A stretch of 40,790 nucleotides of DNA, taken from assembly GCA_028286865.1 (NCBI GenBank), contig JAQBQU010000018.1, forward strand, positions 1 through 40,790, written 5' to 3'. The notes under the pieces are model-generated. The model had not been told where the DNA came from. It ran no database searches and saw nothing but the letters and a program-made list of their open reading frames with translations. The position numbers and the translations under genes were made by a program. Shown here piece by piece: positions 14,923 through 22,148 of this stretch (positions within the stretch are counted from its first letter, which is position 1; the number at the start of each line of letters is the position of its first letter). The DNA is from Candidatus Kaiserbacteria bacterium (GTDB lineage Bacteria > Patescibacteriota > Minisyncoccia > Phycocordibacterales > UBA2100).

Positions 14923-15297
14923 TCATTTGATAGTCGGGTCCTGGAACACGGCCTCGATATTGTTGCCGAAGGGGTCTACGACGAACGCGGCATAGTAGCC
15001 CGGCGCATAGTCTTTTCGGTAACCGGGAGCGCCGTTATCGGCTGCTCCTGCGCTCAGGGCCGCCGCATGGAAGGCATCGACCGCCTCTTTAGCGGCGGCG
15101 GCAAAGGCGATATGGGTGTTATGAGCGCTCTCTTTCTTACCGATCCAGAAATCCTTCTTTCCTCCCTGTTCGAATCCGGCGACGCCGTACTCGGCATAGT
15201 CCGCAGTGAGGGCGTACCCCAGCGGCTTGAGCAATTCTGCATAGAACTTTTTCGCCTTGTCGAGATCATCTACATATACCGATACGTGATCTATCAT
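14923..15297 (-). CDS. VOC-family (glyoxalase/bleomycin-resistance-like) protein
   Basis: 124-residue protein of the vicinal oxygen chelate superfamily: MIDHVSVYVDDLDKAKKFYAELLKPLGY, a central HIAFAA segment and the final VVDPFGNNIEAVF, giving the usual His, His and Glu metal ligands. Function within the superfamily (isomerase, dioxygenase, binding protein) cannot be assigned. Start taken as the ATG at 15297, the normal family N-terminus; the longer frame adds 11 non-homologous residues. A perfect TATAAT at 15329-15334 (complement) is the probable -10 and leaves a leader of about 25 nt. Confidence 0.9.
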   Translation of the reverse strand: MIDHVSVYVDDLDKAKKFYAELLKPLGYALTADYAEYGVAGFEQGGKKDFWIGKKESAHNTHIAFAAAAKEAVDAFHAAALSAGAADNGAPGYRKDYAPGYYAAFVVDPFGNNIEAVFQDPTIK

Positions 15298-15362
15298 AAA
15301 AATACATTTATTACCGAGGTAAGTACGCATTATATACGCGCTCCCGTGTTGCGCGGGTGAAG

Positions 15363-16688
15363 TTATGCGGTATGCGCGACCGTATCTTCCTCATCGGCGT
15401 GCACGATCTGGGCGTTGCTCGTGCGGAGCAGCTTCGATACCGCGCTGAAGAGCGACTCAGGATCTTCTATTTGTTTCTTTGCGTGGGCCCAGTCGAACGC
15501 ACCACGCACGTACTTCCGCGAATCGCGGATCGCCGGGTCAACGGCAAGATTGTTCATGCCCAACTCGTCGCCGTAATACATGATAGGCGCTCCCGGCATC
15601 GAATAGAGGAGCGACAACGCGTTCATGATCTTGGTCTTATCACCTTTAAAGATAGACCCGAGTCTCACCGATGTGCGCTCACCTCCGCGGAAACCGTATT
15701 CACGCTTCAGGTCGAGAAAATCCATGAGCGCTTTGTGTTCCTCCTCGTCCATCGAGGAGAGCGCTATCTCGTCGTGATTGCGAAGGAAGATAGCCCATTG
15801 GCAGTTCTCGGGTATATCGAGCGATTCTTTGATGATGTCCGCAAGGTGCTTCTGGTCATTCCGGTAGATCGCGTGCCACAACTGTTCCATCAGGATAAAG
15901 TGATACGCCATGTGGCATTCGTCTCCGTTTCCGAAATACGCTTTGGTCTGGGAAAAATCGTCATGTGCTTCCGCGATCAATATTGCTTCCGGGTAGCCTT
16001 CTTCGAGTCGCGCGCGGATACGCCTGATGAGCGCGTGTGTTTCCGGCAGGCCCCTGCACGTGGTGCCCTGGCGCTTGATCAGATGAGGAACCGCGTCGAG
16101 CCGGAACCCGTCGACGCCGATCTCGGCCCAATATTTCATGACCGCGATCATCTCTTCGAAGACCGCGGGGTAATCCCAGTTGAGGTCCGGCTGCTCCGGA
16201 TAGTAGGTCGCGTAATAGTAATCATGGGTCGCCTCGTTCCAGATCCAGTTGCTCTGCTTGATATCCGGCATCCCGTTGCTTGCTCCCGCGAACTCGGTGC
16301 CGGTCTCGCTCCATAGATAGAAGTCGCGCCACGGGTTCGACTTCGCCGATCGTGCCTTTTCGAACCACGGGTGCTTATCCGACGTATGATTGCTCACGAA
16401 ATCGACGATGATACGTATCTTGCGCGCATGGGCCTCGGTGATGAGCTGCATGAAGTCATCCATCGTGCCGAGCGATTCGCGGACACCACGATAATCGGTA
16501 ATGTCGTAGCCGTCATCGACCATGGGAGAGGGGTAGTGGGGAAGGAGATGCAAGGTGTTGACCCCGAGCGTCGAGAAGTAATCGAGGTTGGCGGTGAGTC
16601 CCCGGATGTCGCCGGCGAATTTATCGATGTACAGCTCGTAGATCTTCGCATCTTTCCACCAGTATTTTTTCTTCGGAGCATCTTCCAT
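15363..16688 (-). CDS. GH13 alpha-amylase-family protein lacking domain C
   Basis: 441 residues, nearest in appearance to trehalose synthase/oligo-1,6-glucosidase enzymes: YELYIDKFAGD, LHLLPHYPSPMVDDGYDITDYRGV, IVDFVSNHTSDKHPWF, then nucleophile Asp198 in GFRLDAVP, acid/base Glu240 in LIAEAHDD, and Asp306 in LRNHDEIAL. All three catalytic acids are present. The protein stops shortly after the (beta/alpha)8 barrel (TVAHTA), whereas relatives continue with a C-terminal beta domain; either a natural short form or a truncation. Acts on alpha-glucosidic links; whether hydrolase or transglycosylase is not decidable. No signal peptide. Leaderless-type promoter: TATACT ends 6 nt before the ATG. Confidence 0.88.
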   Translation of the reverse strand: MEDAPKKKYWWKDAKIYELYIDKFAGDIRGLTANLDYFSTLGVNTLHLLPHYPSPMVDDGYDITDYRGVRESLGTMDDFMQLITEAHARKIRIIVDFVSNHTSDKHPWFEKARSAKSNPWRDFYLWSETGTEFAGASNGMPDIKQSNWIWNEATHDYYYATYYPEQPDLNWDYPAVFEEMIAVMKYWAEIGVDGFRLDAVPHLIKRQGTTCRGLPETHALIRRIRARLEEGYPEAILIAEAHDDFSQTKAYFGNGDECHMAYHFILMEQLWHAIYRNDQKHLADIIKESLDIPENCQWAIFLRNHDEIALSSMDEEEHKALMDFLDLKREYGFRGGERTSVRLGSIFKGDKTKIMNALSLLYSMPGAPIMYYGDELGMNNLAVDPAIRDSRKYVRGAFDWAHAKKQIEDPESLFSAVSKLLRTSNAQIVHADEEDTVAHTA

Positions 16689-16694
16689 AGTCGC

Positions 16695-16700
16695 AGTATA
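16695..16700 (-). promoter_or_regulatory. Leaderless-type -10 of the GH13 gene
   Basis: TATACT (complement), then 6 nt to the ATG at 16688. A lone half-site ATGAA at 16721-16725 lies near the distance of the TTCAT boxes but the second half is absent. Confidence 0.55.
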
Positions 16701-16743
16701 AACGTTTATGCGTAGTTTGAATGAATTTTAGTTCGAAAGAATC

Positions 16744-16776
16744 TTCATGCAGGACACATATTCAAAAGGGTAGAGT
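16744..16776 (+). promoter_or_regulatory. TTCAT-box, leaderless promoter of the Tyr/Gln-rich gene
   Basis: TTCAT (16744-16748), 6 bp, CACAT (16755-16759), 11 bp, TAGAGT (16771-16776), then 6 nt to the ATG at 16783. Confidence 0.55.
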
Positions 16777-16782
16777 GTTCGC

Positions 16783-17226
16783 ATGAATCTCGCACAGCGC
16801 ATTTCACTTTTCCGATTATTCGCGTCGCTCGCGTTCACCACATTCGTAGTACTACTTCCGTTCCATGTTTCTTTCGCCTTCACTGCGGCACAATGGCAGT
16901 CTTTTTCTCAGAATCAGAGCGGCTCTCCTACGGTCAACGTGAATGTCGCGCCGACACAACAGTATCAATATCAACAGCAGTACCAGTACCCGCAATATAA
17001 TAATTACCAGTATCAGCAGCCGCAGATGTACTGGTGTAATGGCGGCTACTCGTACACACCGTGTCAGCAGTATTACTACCAGCAGCCTACCTATTACTAC
17101 CCGCCAACTTATTACTATCAACCGACCACGTACTATCAGGATTCCTGGTACTCATACGGCTCCGGCTACCAGAGCTATTACAACGACTACTCATACGACT
17201 ACTACGGCCAGGACTATTGGTACTAG
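16783..17226 (+). CDS. Exported Tyr/Gln-rich low-complexity protein
   Basis: 147 residues. An N-terminal export signal (RISLFRLFASLAFTTFVVLL...FHVSFAF) is followed by a short linker and then about 95 residues made almost only of Tyr, Gln, Pro, Asn, Ser and Thr, in runs such as QQYQYQQQYQYPQYNNY and YYYPPTYYYQPTTYY. Two Cys (YWCNGG and YTPCQQ) sit in the middle. The composition resembles adhesive, aggregation-prone or amyloid-like surface proteins, but no family is recognised. It may stay membrane-anchored if the signal is not cleaved. Its promoter combines a TTCAT box with a leaderless start, grouping it with the envelope regulon. A strong terminator follows 8 nt after the stop. Confidence 0.75.
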   Translation: MNLAQRISLFRLFASLAFTTFVVLLPFHVSFAFTAAQWQSFSQNQSGSPTVNVNVAPTQQYQYQQQYQYPQYNNYQYQQPQMYWCNGGYSYTPCQQYYYQQPTYYYPPTYYYQPTTYYQDSWYSYGSGYQSYYNDYSYDYYGQDYWY

Positions 17227-17233
17227 AGAGCCA

Positions 17234-17269
17234 AAACAAAAACACTCCCTTTCGGGAGTGTTTTTGTTT
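17234..17269. terminator. Bidirectional intrinsic terminator
   Basis: Perfect 16-bp stem (17234-17249 with 17254-17269), GC core ACTCCC/GGGAGT, A-rich and T-rich arms; lies between the convergent Tyr/Gln-rich and cold-shock genes. Confidence 0.92.
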
Positions 17270-17276
17270 GCATGGC

Positions 17277-17477
17277 TTACGCCTTGCTGACCTTGACCGC
17301 ATTCGGGCCTTTTGGGCTCTCTGCGACTTCGAAAGTCACTTTGTCACCTTCGCGAAGCTCGTCGTATGTTACGCCGACGAGTTCTTTGGCGTGGAAAAAG
17401 AGATCCTTTTCCATGCCCTCTCGCTTGATGAACCCGAAACCCTTATCGGTGAGACGGGCGATAGTTCCTTCTTGCAT
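17277..17477 (-). CDS. Cold-shock domain protein (CspA-like)
   Basis: 66-residue single-stranded nucleic-acid-binding protein. MQEGTIARLTDKGFGFIKREG holds RNP1 (KGFGFI) and DLFFHAKEL holds RNP2; the end TFEVAESPKGPNAVKVSKA is standard. Start at ATG 17477; ten further in-frame residues upstream are not family-like. An extended -10 TGC-TATACT (complement of 17575-17583) predicts a leader of about 90 nt, in line with the long, often temperature-sensitive leaders of csp genes. Confidence 0.95.
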   Translation of the reverse strand: MQEGTIARLTDKGFGFIKREGMEKDLFFHAKELVGVTYDELREGDKVTFEVAESPKGPNAVKVSKA

Positions 17478-17574
17478 GTAGATGTAAGAGAAAGTTGCTA
17501 AGATCAATTACACGAATGCTGAGGATGGAGATCGATCCCTGCCCCCTGGACCAGCTGTGGTGATTGATATGTCA

Positions 17575-17583
17575 AGTATAGCA
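17575..17583 (-). promoter_or_regulatory. Extended -10 of the cold-shock gene
   Basis: TGC-TATACT on the complement; predicted start near 17568, about 90 nt upstream of the ATG. Confidence 0.5.
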
Positions 17584-17658
17584 TAGGCCGTATGCACTGT
17601 CAATGAGCTGCTTCAGTATCCTTGAAATAAGCCATACGCAGTCGTTATCCCCACTATA

Positions 17659-17718
17659 CTAAGGTCAACTTAGCCTAATTACTGCTAGGTTTAGATTAAT
17701 TACTAGCGTCGTTAGTGT
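17659..17718 (+). promoter_or_regulatory. glnA-amt promoter with 14-bp tandem repeat operator
   Basis: TTAGCCTAATTACT (17670-17683) and TTAGATTAATTACT (17691-17704) match at 12 of 14 bases and are 21 bp apart, two helical turns. A 5-bp inverted repeat CTAAG-N5-CTTAG (17659-17673) overlaps the first. The second copy ends 8 bp before -10 TAGTGT (17713-17718), covering the -35 zone. A second hexamer TATACT lies at 17655-17660. Confidence 0.55.
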
Positions 17719-17725
17719 AATGCGC

Positions 17726-19156
17726 ATGATTAATAACAATTTGAAGGATTTTCTCGAAATACCGTACGACAAGCTCGAGGAAATGAACCTCAAGGCCAAA
17801 GAGGGAGCGGAAACGAAGTCGATGAAGGCGCTCGAGACCGAATACGTGGCCTATCTCAAGAAGGAGAAGGGTATCAAGGCGGTCACGATCTGCTTCACCG
17901 ACATCGAGGGGAGACTCCACATGCTCGATTATGATAAGAAATTCCTTATCGATTCGCTTTCGAACCTTACCTTCGACGGTTCTTCGATCCGCGGCTTTAC
18001 GCCGCAGCACGAGAGCGATCTTCGGCTCGAAGTGGATTGGTCGAGCATCCGCTGGATGCCGTCGGATATATTCGGCCCCGGCAAAGTGATATTTTTTGCG
18101 TCGGTCCTCAATCGCGACCGCTCGCCGTACCATTCCGATTTCCGCAGCCAATTGCGTATGTACACGCAGCAGCTGAAATCGAAGCAGAGACTGACCGCCT
18201 TCGCCGCGCCCGAGATCGAGGGATTCCTGGTCGACGGCGTCAATGCGGAGCAGAACTACGACGTCAGCGGATTCTCGCTCATCTCTTCGGGCGGGTATTA
18301 CCACTCGCTCCCGATGGATAAGCTCCGTGTATTTATCGATGCTGCGGCAGAAGCGCAGCGTGCGATGGGATTCCGCAATGAAAAGGATCATCCCGAGGTA
18401 GCCCCCTCGCAGTTCGAAATGAACTTCTCGTATTCGGAAGTCATCCGTGCGGCGGACAACATCCAGCTCTACAAGCTCATTTGCCGCCAGGTGGCGCGCA
18501 ACATGGGACTCACCGCCACCTTCCTGCCGAAGCCCTTCATGGGCATCAACGGCTCGGGGATGCACACCAACTTCTCGCTCTCAAAGAACGGTAAGAACAT
18601 CTTCTTCGACGCCAAAGGTGCTGAAGGCCTCTCGACCATCGCGTGGGATTTTGTGATGCGGCTTCTCAACCACGCGCCCGAGATATGCCTTGTCATCAAT
18701 TCGTCGGTCAATGCGTACCGTCGTCTCGACCCGCACTATGAGGCGCCGAATCAGATCAAGGTCTCTGCGGTCGACCGCGGTTCGATGGTCCGCATTCCGG
18801 TCGGTAATGAAAAGACCGCACGTATCGAGTTGCGAAGTGTCGCGCCGGACGCCAATCCCTACTTGCTTCTCTACACGATGCTCCGCACGGGGCTCGAAGG
18901 CGAGAAGCTGCAGAAGGACAAGGACAAGCGCGATCGTCTGCGCTTTTTGCCCGACAACATATACGACGCCATCGCGCTGTATAAGTCGAGTAAATTCATG
19001 ACGAAGATACTGGGCGAAGAGAGCAAGGACAAGTTCGTCTTTTATAAGCAGGCCGCGGCCGACCGCTCACCAAAAGCGCTCGGCACGACCATCAAGCGCA
19101 CTGAGATCATTTATCATCACGAAGTAACGAATCAATTGTTATGGAACAACTTCTAA
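17726..19156 (+). CDS. glnA: Glutamine synthetase, type I
   Basis: Makes glutamine from glutamate, ammonia and ATP. With the ATG at 17726 the protein has 476 residues; the ATG two codons earlier (17720) lies too close to the TAGTGT hexamer to be transcribed. Motifs in order: beta-grasp ICFTDIEGRLHMLDYD, FDGSSIRGF, metal-binding EVAPSQFEMNF, KPFMGINGSGMHTNFSL, NSSVNAYRRL and ARIELRSVAPDANPYL. I see no NLYxLPPEE adenylylation site, so it looks like the non-adenylylated GSI-alpha type. The final 16 nt overlap the start of amt, so ammonium uptake and assimilation are translationally linked. Confidence 0.94.
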   Translation: MINNNLKDFLEIPYDKLEEMNLKAKEGAETKSMKALETEYVAYLKKEKGIKAVTICFTDIEGRLHMLDYDKKFLIDSLSNLTFDGSSIRGFTPQHESDLRLEVDWSSIRWMPSDIFGPGKVIFFASVLNRDRSPYHSDFRSQLRMYTQQLKSKQRLTAFAAPEIEGFLVDGVNAEQNYDVSGFSLISSGGYYHSLPMDKLRVFIDAAAEAQRAMGFRNEKDHPEVAPSQFEMNFSYSEVIRAADNIQLYKLICRQVARNMGLTATFLPKPFMGINGSGMHTNFSLSKNGKNIFFDAKGAEGLSTIAWDFVMRLLNHAPEICLVINSSVNAYRRLDPHYEAPNQIKVSAVDRGSMVRIPVGNEKTARIELRSVAPDANPYLLLYTMLRTGLEGEKLQKDKDKRDRLRFLPDNIYDAIALYKSSKFMTKILGEESKDKFVFYKQAAADRSPKALGTTIKRTEIIYHHEVTNQLLWNNF

Positions 19157-20499
19157 CGAACGTACGAAAGGGCAGTCTATGGACCTACGCCATCATTCTC
19201 ACGGTCGTCGGGCTCGTGTTCAGCTACATGGCGACACATTTCGCGGGCGCTTCCGCGGGAGATTACGATGCCTCGCTTATTAATTCCGGCGACACGGCCT
19301 GGATGCTCGCCTCGACCGCGCTCGTCATGATCATGACGCCGGCCGTCGGTTTCTTCTACGGCGGCATGGTCTCGTCGAAGAACATCGTATCGGTCCTCAA
19401 GCAATCAATGGTGATCCTGGCGCTTATCTCGGTACAGTGGGTGCTCGTCGGCTATTCGCTCGCCTTTGGTCCTGATGTACACGGACTCATCGGAGATTTC
19501 AGCTTCTTCGGGTTGCGCGGCGTCGGCTTTGCACCGGATGCGAATTACGCCGGGACGATACCCGCGCTCGTCTTCATGGCATTCCAGGCGATGTTCGCCA
19601 TCATCACACCGGCGCTTATCATCGGAGCCTTCGTTGAGCGCATCAAGTTCCGCACGCTCGTCGTCTTCACGCTTCTGTGGTCGACACTCGTCTATGACCC
19701 GATCGCACACTGGGTCTGGTCGCCATCAGGCTGGCTGCATGCCATGGGCGCACTCGACTTTGCGGGAGGCACGGTCGTGCACATGAGCGCCGGCTTCTCC
19801 GCGCTCGCCGCAGCAATGCTCGTGGGTAAACGTATTCAGGCAAAGACGCTCTCAAGCGCGGGCAATGTGCCGTTCGTCATTCTCGGAGCAGGACTTCTGT
19901 GGTTCGGCTGGTTCGGATTCAATGCGGGCTCGGCGCTCACCTCCGGTGCGCTCGCCGCGAGTGCCTTCGTCGTGACCAATACCGCGGCTGCGGCCGCCGC
20001 ACTCACCTGGGTCATGCTCTCCTGGGCGGAAAATAAAAAGCCCTCGGCGCTTGCCGCCGCGATCGGTGCGGTCTGCGGACTCGTCGCCATCACGCCGGCC
20101 TCGGGCTATGTCGGCCCGATCGCTGCCATCGCGATCGGCATTCTCACCGGTGTCGTGACCTATATCGCCGTACATATCCGCGGACGCAGTATCCGTATCG
20201 ACGACTCGCTCGACGTCTGGGCGGGCCACGGCATCGGAGGACTCACCGGAGCGGTCCTCACCGGCGTATTCGCCGAGAAGGCCATCAATTCCGCGGGCAA
20301 CAACGGGCTCCTCTTCGGCAACGCCCACCAGCTCGGCGTGCAGCTCATCGCCGTCATTGCCGCAGGCGCGTATGCGTTCATCGCGACCTACATTATCCTC
20401 AAGGTACTCTCGTTCTTCATGCCACTGCGCGTCTCCAGCGAGGACGAAGAGGCGGGACTCGACCTCTCCACGCACGGAGAATCGGGCTACCAGCTCTAA
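19141..20499 (+). CDS. amt: Ammonium transporter
   Basis: Amt/Rh channel of 452 residues with about 11 membrane segments. The pore twin histidines are His214 (DFAGGTVVHMSAG) and His363 (VWAGHGIGGLTG). Other family landmarks are MTPAVGFFYGGMV, FQAMFAIITPALIIGAFVERIKF and YDPIAHWVWSPSGWL. It starts 16 nt inside glnA. No P-II gene (glnB/glnK) follows, although amt is commonly paired with one. The C-terminal tail is short (EDEEAGLDLSTHGESGYQL) and ends in the usual region that P-II proteins and the trimer contact. Confidence 0.96.
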   Translation: MEQLLTNVRKGSLWTYAIILTVVGLVFSYMATHFAGASAGDYDASLINSGDTAWMLASTALVMIMTPAVGFFYGGMVSSKNIVSVLKQSMVILALISVQWVLVGYSLAFGPDVHGLIGDFSFFGLRGVGFAPDANYAGTIPALVFMAFQAMFAIITPALIIGAFVERIKFRTLVVFTLLWSTLVYDPIAHWVWSPSGWLHAMGALDFAGGTVVHMSAGFSALAAAMLVGKRIQAKTLSSAGNVPFVILGAGLLWFGWFGFNAGSALTSGALAASAFVVTNTAAAAAALTWVMLSWAENKKPSALAAAIGAVCGLVAITPASGYVGPIAAIAIGILTGVVTYIAVHIRGRSIRIDDSLDVWAGHGIGGLTGAVLTGVFAEKAINSAGNNGLLFGNAHQLGVQLIAVIAAGAYAFIATYIILKVLSFFMPLRVSSEDEEAGLDLSTHGESGYQL

Positions 20500-20507
20500 A
20501 AAGGGTC

Positions 20508-20537
20508 CCCCGGGAGGCTATACCCAGCCTCCCGGGG
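20508..20537 (+). repeat. 12-bp perfect hairpin after amt, no T run
   Basis: CCCCGGGAGGCT (20508-20519) pairs with AGCCTCCCGGGG (20526-20537) across ATACCC. No T run follows, so it may stabilise the 3' end or act as a factor-dependent terminator. Core shared with 10243-10283. Confidence 0.7.
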
Positions 20538-20622
20538 TGTCAGAGACAAGCAAAAGCATCTGGTATATACTTCTTACGTCGAGACAGTATTACAATACTA
20601 ATAAGTTAAGTAAGCAATTTTT

Positions 20623-20880
20623 ATGGTACGTACAGCAAATCCGGCACTCATGAAGCCGATGACCCTGTCTGCAGATCTCGAAGCAGTGATCGGTAAGGGC
20701 CCGATGTCCCGCGGTGAGGTCGTTAAGCAGATCTGGGTGTACATCAAGAAGCATGATCTCCAGAACCCTGCCAACAAGCGCAATATCATCGCTGACGAGA
20801 AGCTCTTGCCGCTCTTCGGCGGGAAGAAGGAGGTCACGATGTTCGAGATGACGAAACTCGTCTCGGCTCACCTCAAATAG
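20623..20880 (+). CDS. SWIB/MDM2-domain protein
   Basis: 85-residue protein that is essentially one SWIB domain: LSADLEAVIGKGPMSRGEVVKQIWVYIKKHDLQNPANKRNIIADEKLLPLFGGKKEVTMFEMTKLVSAHL. In eukaryotes the domain sits in SWI/SNF complexes; short stand-alone bacterial copies occur in chlamydiae and other lineages and are suspected DNA-binding or chromatin-like proteins. Role here unknown. A TACAAT hexamer near 20591 is a plausible -10 with a leader of about 25 nt. Monocistronic, ended by a strong terminator. Confidence 0.92.
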   Translation: MVRTANPALMKPMTLSADLEAVIGKGPMSRGEVVKQIWVYIKKHDLQNPANKRNIIADEKLLPLFGGKKEVTMFEMTKLVSAHLK

Positions 20881-20894
20881 CTCTCATCTTGCAC

Positions 20895-20930
20895 ATGAAA
20901 AGGCCGCGGCTCACGCCGCGGCCTTTTCAT
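20895..20930. terminator. Intrinsic terminator after the SWIB gene
   Basis: Perfect 16-bp stem (20895-20910 with 20915-20930), GC-rich core GGCCGCGGC/GCCGCGGCC, TCAC loop, T run in the 3' arm. Confidence 0.9.
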
Positions 20931-20977
20931 ATATCAGCCCAGTCCACACGCGTCCGCATACGAGGCATGACCGCTAC

Positions 20978-20986
20978 TGGTATGAT
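20978..20986 (+). promoter_or_regulatory. Leaderless-type extended -10 of truB
   Basis: TGG-TATGAT, 5 nt, then ATG at 20992. Confidence 0.55.
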
Positions 20987-20991
20987 GCCGT

Positions 20992-21774
20992 ATGCAAAAG
21001 TACGCGGTCATCGAGAAAGCAGTGGGTGAGACGCCTTTGGAGGCACTCGAATCATTTCGCCAAGAACAGCCGGAACTCAAAGGCGTCCCGCTCACATACG
21101 CGGGGCGGCTCGACCCGATGGCGTCCGGCAAGCTCATTATTCTGTGCGGCGAAGAGTGTCAGGATCGCTCGGCGTATGACGCACTCGATAAAGAGTACGA
21201 ATTCGAAGTCCTCTTCGGCTGCGCGACCGACACCGGCGATGTGCTCGGCCTACCCCAAGCCGTACCCGAAACGCAGCGGTATTCCGCTAAAAAATTAATT
21301 TCCATGTGCACCGCTTTACGGGGTGTGCATACGGTTCCGTATCCCGCCTTCTCTTCCAAAACTGTCAGCGGCATTCCGCTTTTTGAATACGCATTGAAGA
21401 ATACATTGCATACGATCGAGATCCCCACTACCGAAATGAATCTATACGCGATACGATACGAAAGTATCCGAACGATCAGCGGGACAGTCCTTCTTGAGAG
21501 AATACTCAGCAAGATCGTGCTTCTTCGAAGCAACGAATTCCGCTCCGACATGATCGGAAAGAAGTGGAGCGAGCTCCTTGGTAACAACGACAAGCAGTAC
21601 GCTATCGCAAAATTTCGCGCGGTCGTAAGCTCCGGCAGCTACATACGTACACTTGCATCGATGATCGCTCGCGAAGCAGGGACCGACGGTATCGCGTATT
21701 CCATCCACCGCTCGAAAGTAGGAAAGTATCAGCCGTTGTTCCTGGGCAAAGGCTTCTGGAAGAAGGTGTTGTAG
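20992..21774 (+). CDS. truB: TruB-like tRNA pseudouridine synthase
   Basis: Expected to convert U55 of the tRNA T-loop to pseudouridine. The 260-residue protein has the catalytic motif YAGRLDPMASGKLIIL with Asp41, then DKEYEFEVLFGCATDTGDVLG and a late SGSYIRTLASMIAREAGTDG segment, all TruB-family. It deviates at the N-terminus: the usual DKPxGxTS loop is replaced by EKAVGETPLEALESF, and LTYAGRLDP replaces VGHAGTLDP. It is therefore a divergent member, in line with CPR sequences; a different RNA target is possible. Leaderless-type promoter. The UBP-finger gene starts 17 nt after it but appears to have its own promoter. Confidence 0.82.
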   Translation: MQKYAVIEKAVGETPLEALESFRQEQPELKGVPLTYAGRLDPMASGKLIILCGEECQDRSAYDALDKEYEFEVLFGCATDTGDVLGLPQAVPETQRYSAKKLISMCTALRGVHTVPYPAFSSKTVSGIPLFEYALKNTLHTIEIPTTEMNLYAIRYESIRTISGTVLLERILSKIVLLRSNEFRSDMIGKKWSELLGNNDKQYAIAKFRAVVSSGSYIRTLASMIAREAGTDGIAYSIHRSKVGKYQPLFLGKGFWKKVL

Positions 21775-21776
21775 CG

Positions 21777-21785
21777 TGCCATACT
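21777..21785 (+). promoter_or_regulatory. Leaderless-type extended -10 of the UBP-finger gene
   Basis: TGC-CATACT, 6 nt, ATG at 21792; overlaps the end of truB. Confidence 0.4.
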
Positions 21786-21791
21786 GAACAC

Positions 21792-22046
21792 ATGGAATGT
21801 GCTCACAAAGATCAGATCCGCGATGTGACTCCAAAGACGCAGGGGTGCGAAGACTGTGAAAAGACGGGGGATTCGTGGGTAAAGGTGCGACTGTGCCTTA
21901 CCTGCGGGCACACCGGCTGCTGTGATTCGTCGAAGAACCGACACGCACGCGCGCATTTCGAAGCGACGGGCCATCCCATCATTGATTCCTTCGATAAAGA
22001 CGACCGCTGGCAATGGTGCTACATAGATAACGCATACGTGGGCTGA
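21792..22046 (+). CDS. UBP-type zinc finger protein
   Basis: 84 residues forming one zf-UBP domain: Cys3 and His5, CEDC at 19-22, CLTCGHTGCCDSS at 35-47, then the HARAHFEATGHPI histidines. In eukaryotes this fold binds the free C-terminus of ubiquitin; many bacteria have stand-alone copies of unknown role. No ubiquitin-like gene is visible in the window. Start at the ATG directly downstream of TGC-CATACT. Confidence 0.9.
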   Translation: MECAHKDQIRDVTPKTQGCEDCEKTGDSWVKVRLCLTCGHTGCCDSSKNRHARAHFEATGHPIIDSFDKDDRWQWCYIDNAYVG

Positions 22047-22106
22047 CTTCATCTGCCGCACATCTGAGCGTTAAGAATCGGGCAGTTCATACGTCTAAGC
22101 AATAGG

Positions 22107-22124
22107 TCGCCTCAGGGTGACCAC
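22107..22124 (+). repeat. 7-bp hairpin upstream of the DUF5666 gene
   Basis: GGTCGCC, TCAG loop, GGTGACC (one G-T pair), about 8 nt before TATAAA (22132-22137), a possible -10. May be an operator. Confidence 0.35.
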
Positions 22125-22148
22125 TTAGCAGTATAAACATCAACACGT

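Noticed and set aside
16700-16730. TTCAT boxes for the GH13 and MFS genes
   Set aside because: Only one half-site lies near the expected position (16721-16725 and 24452-24456) and the partner half does not match.
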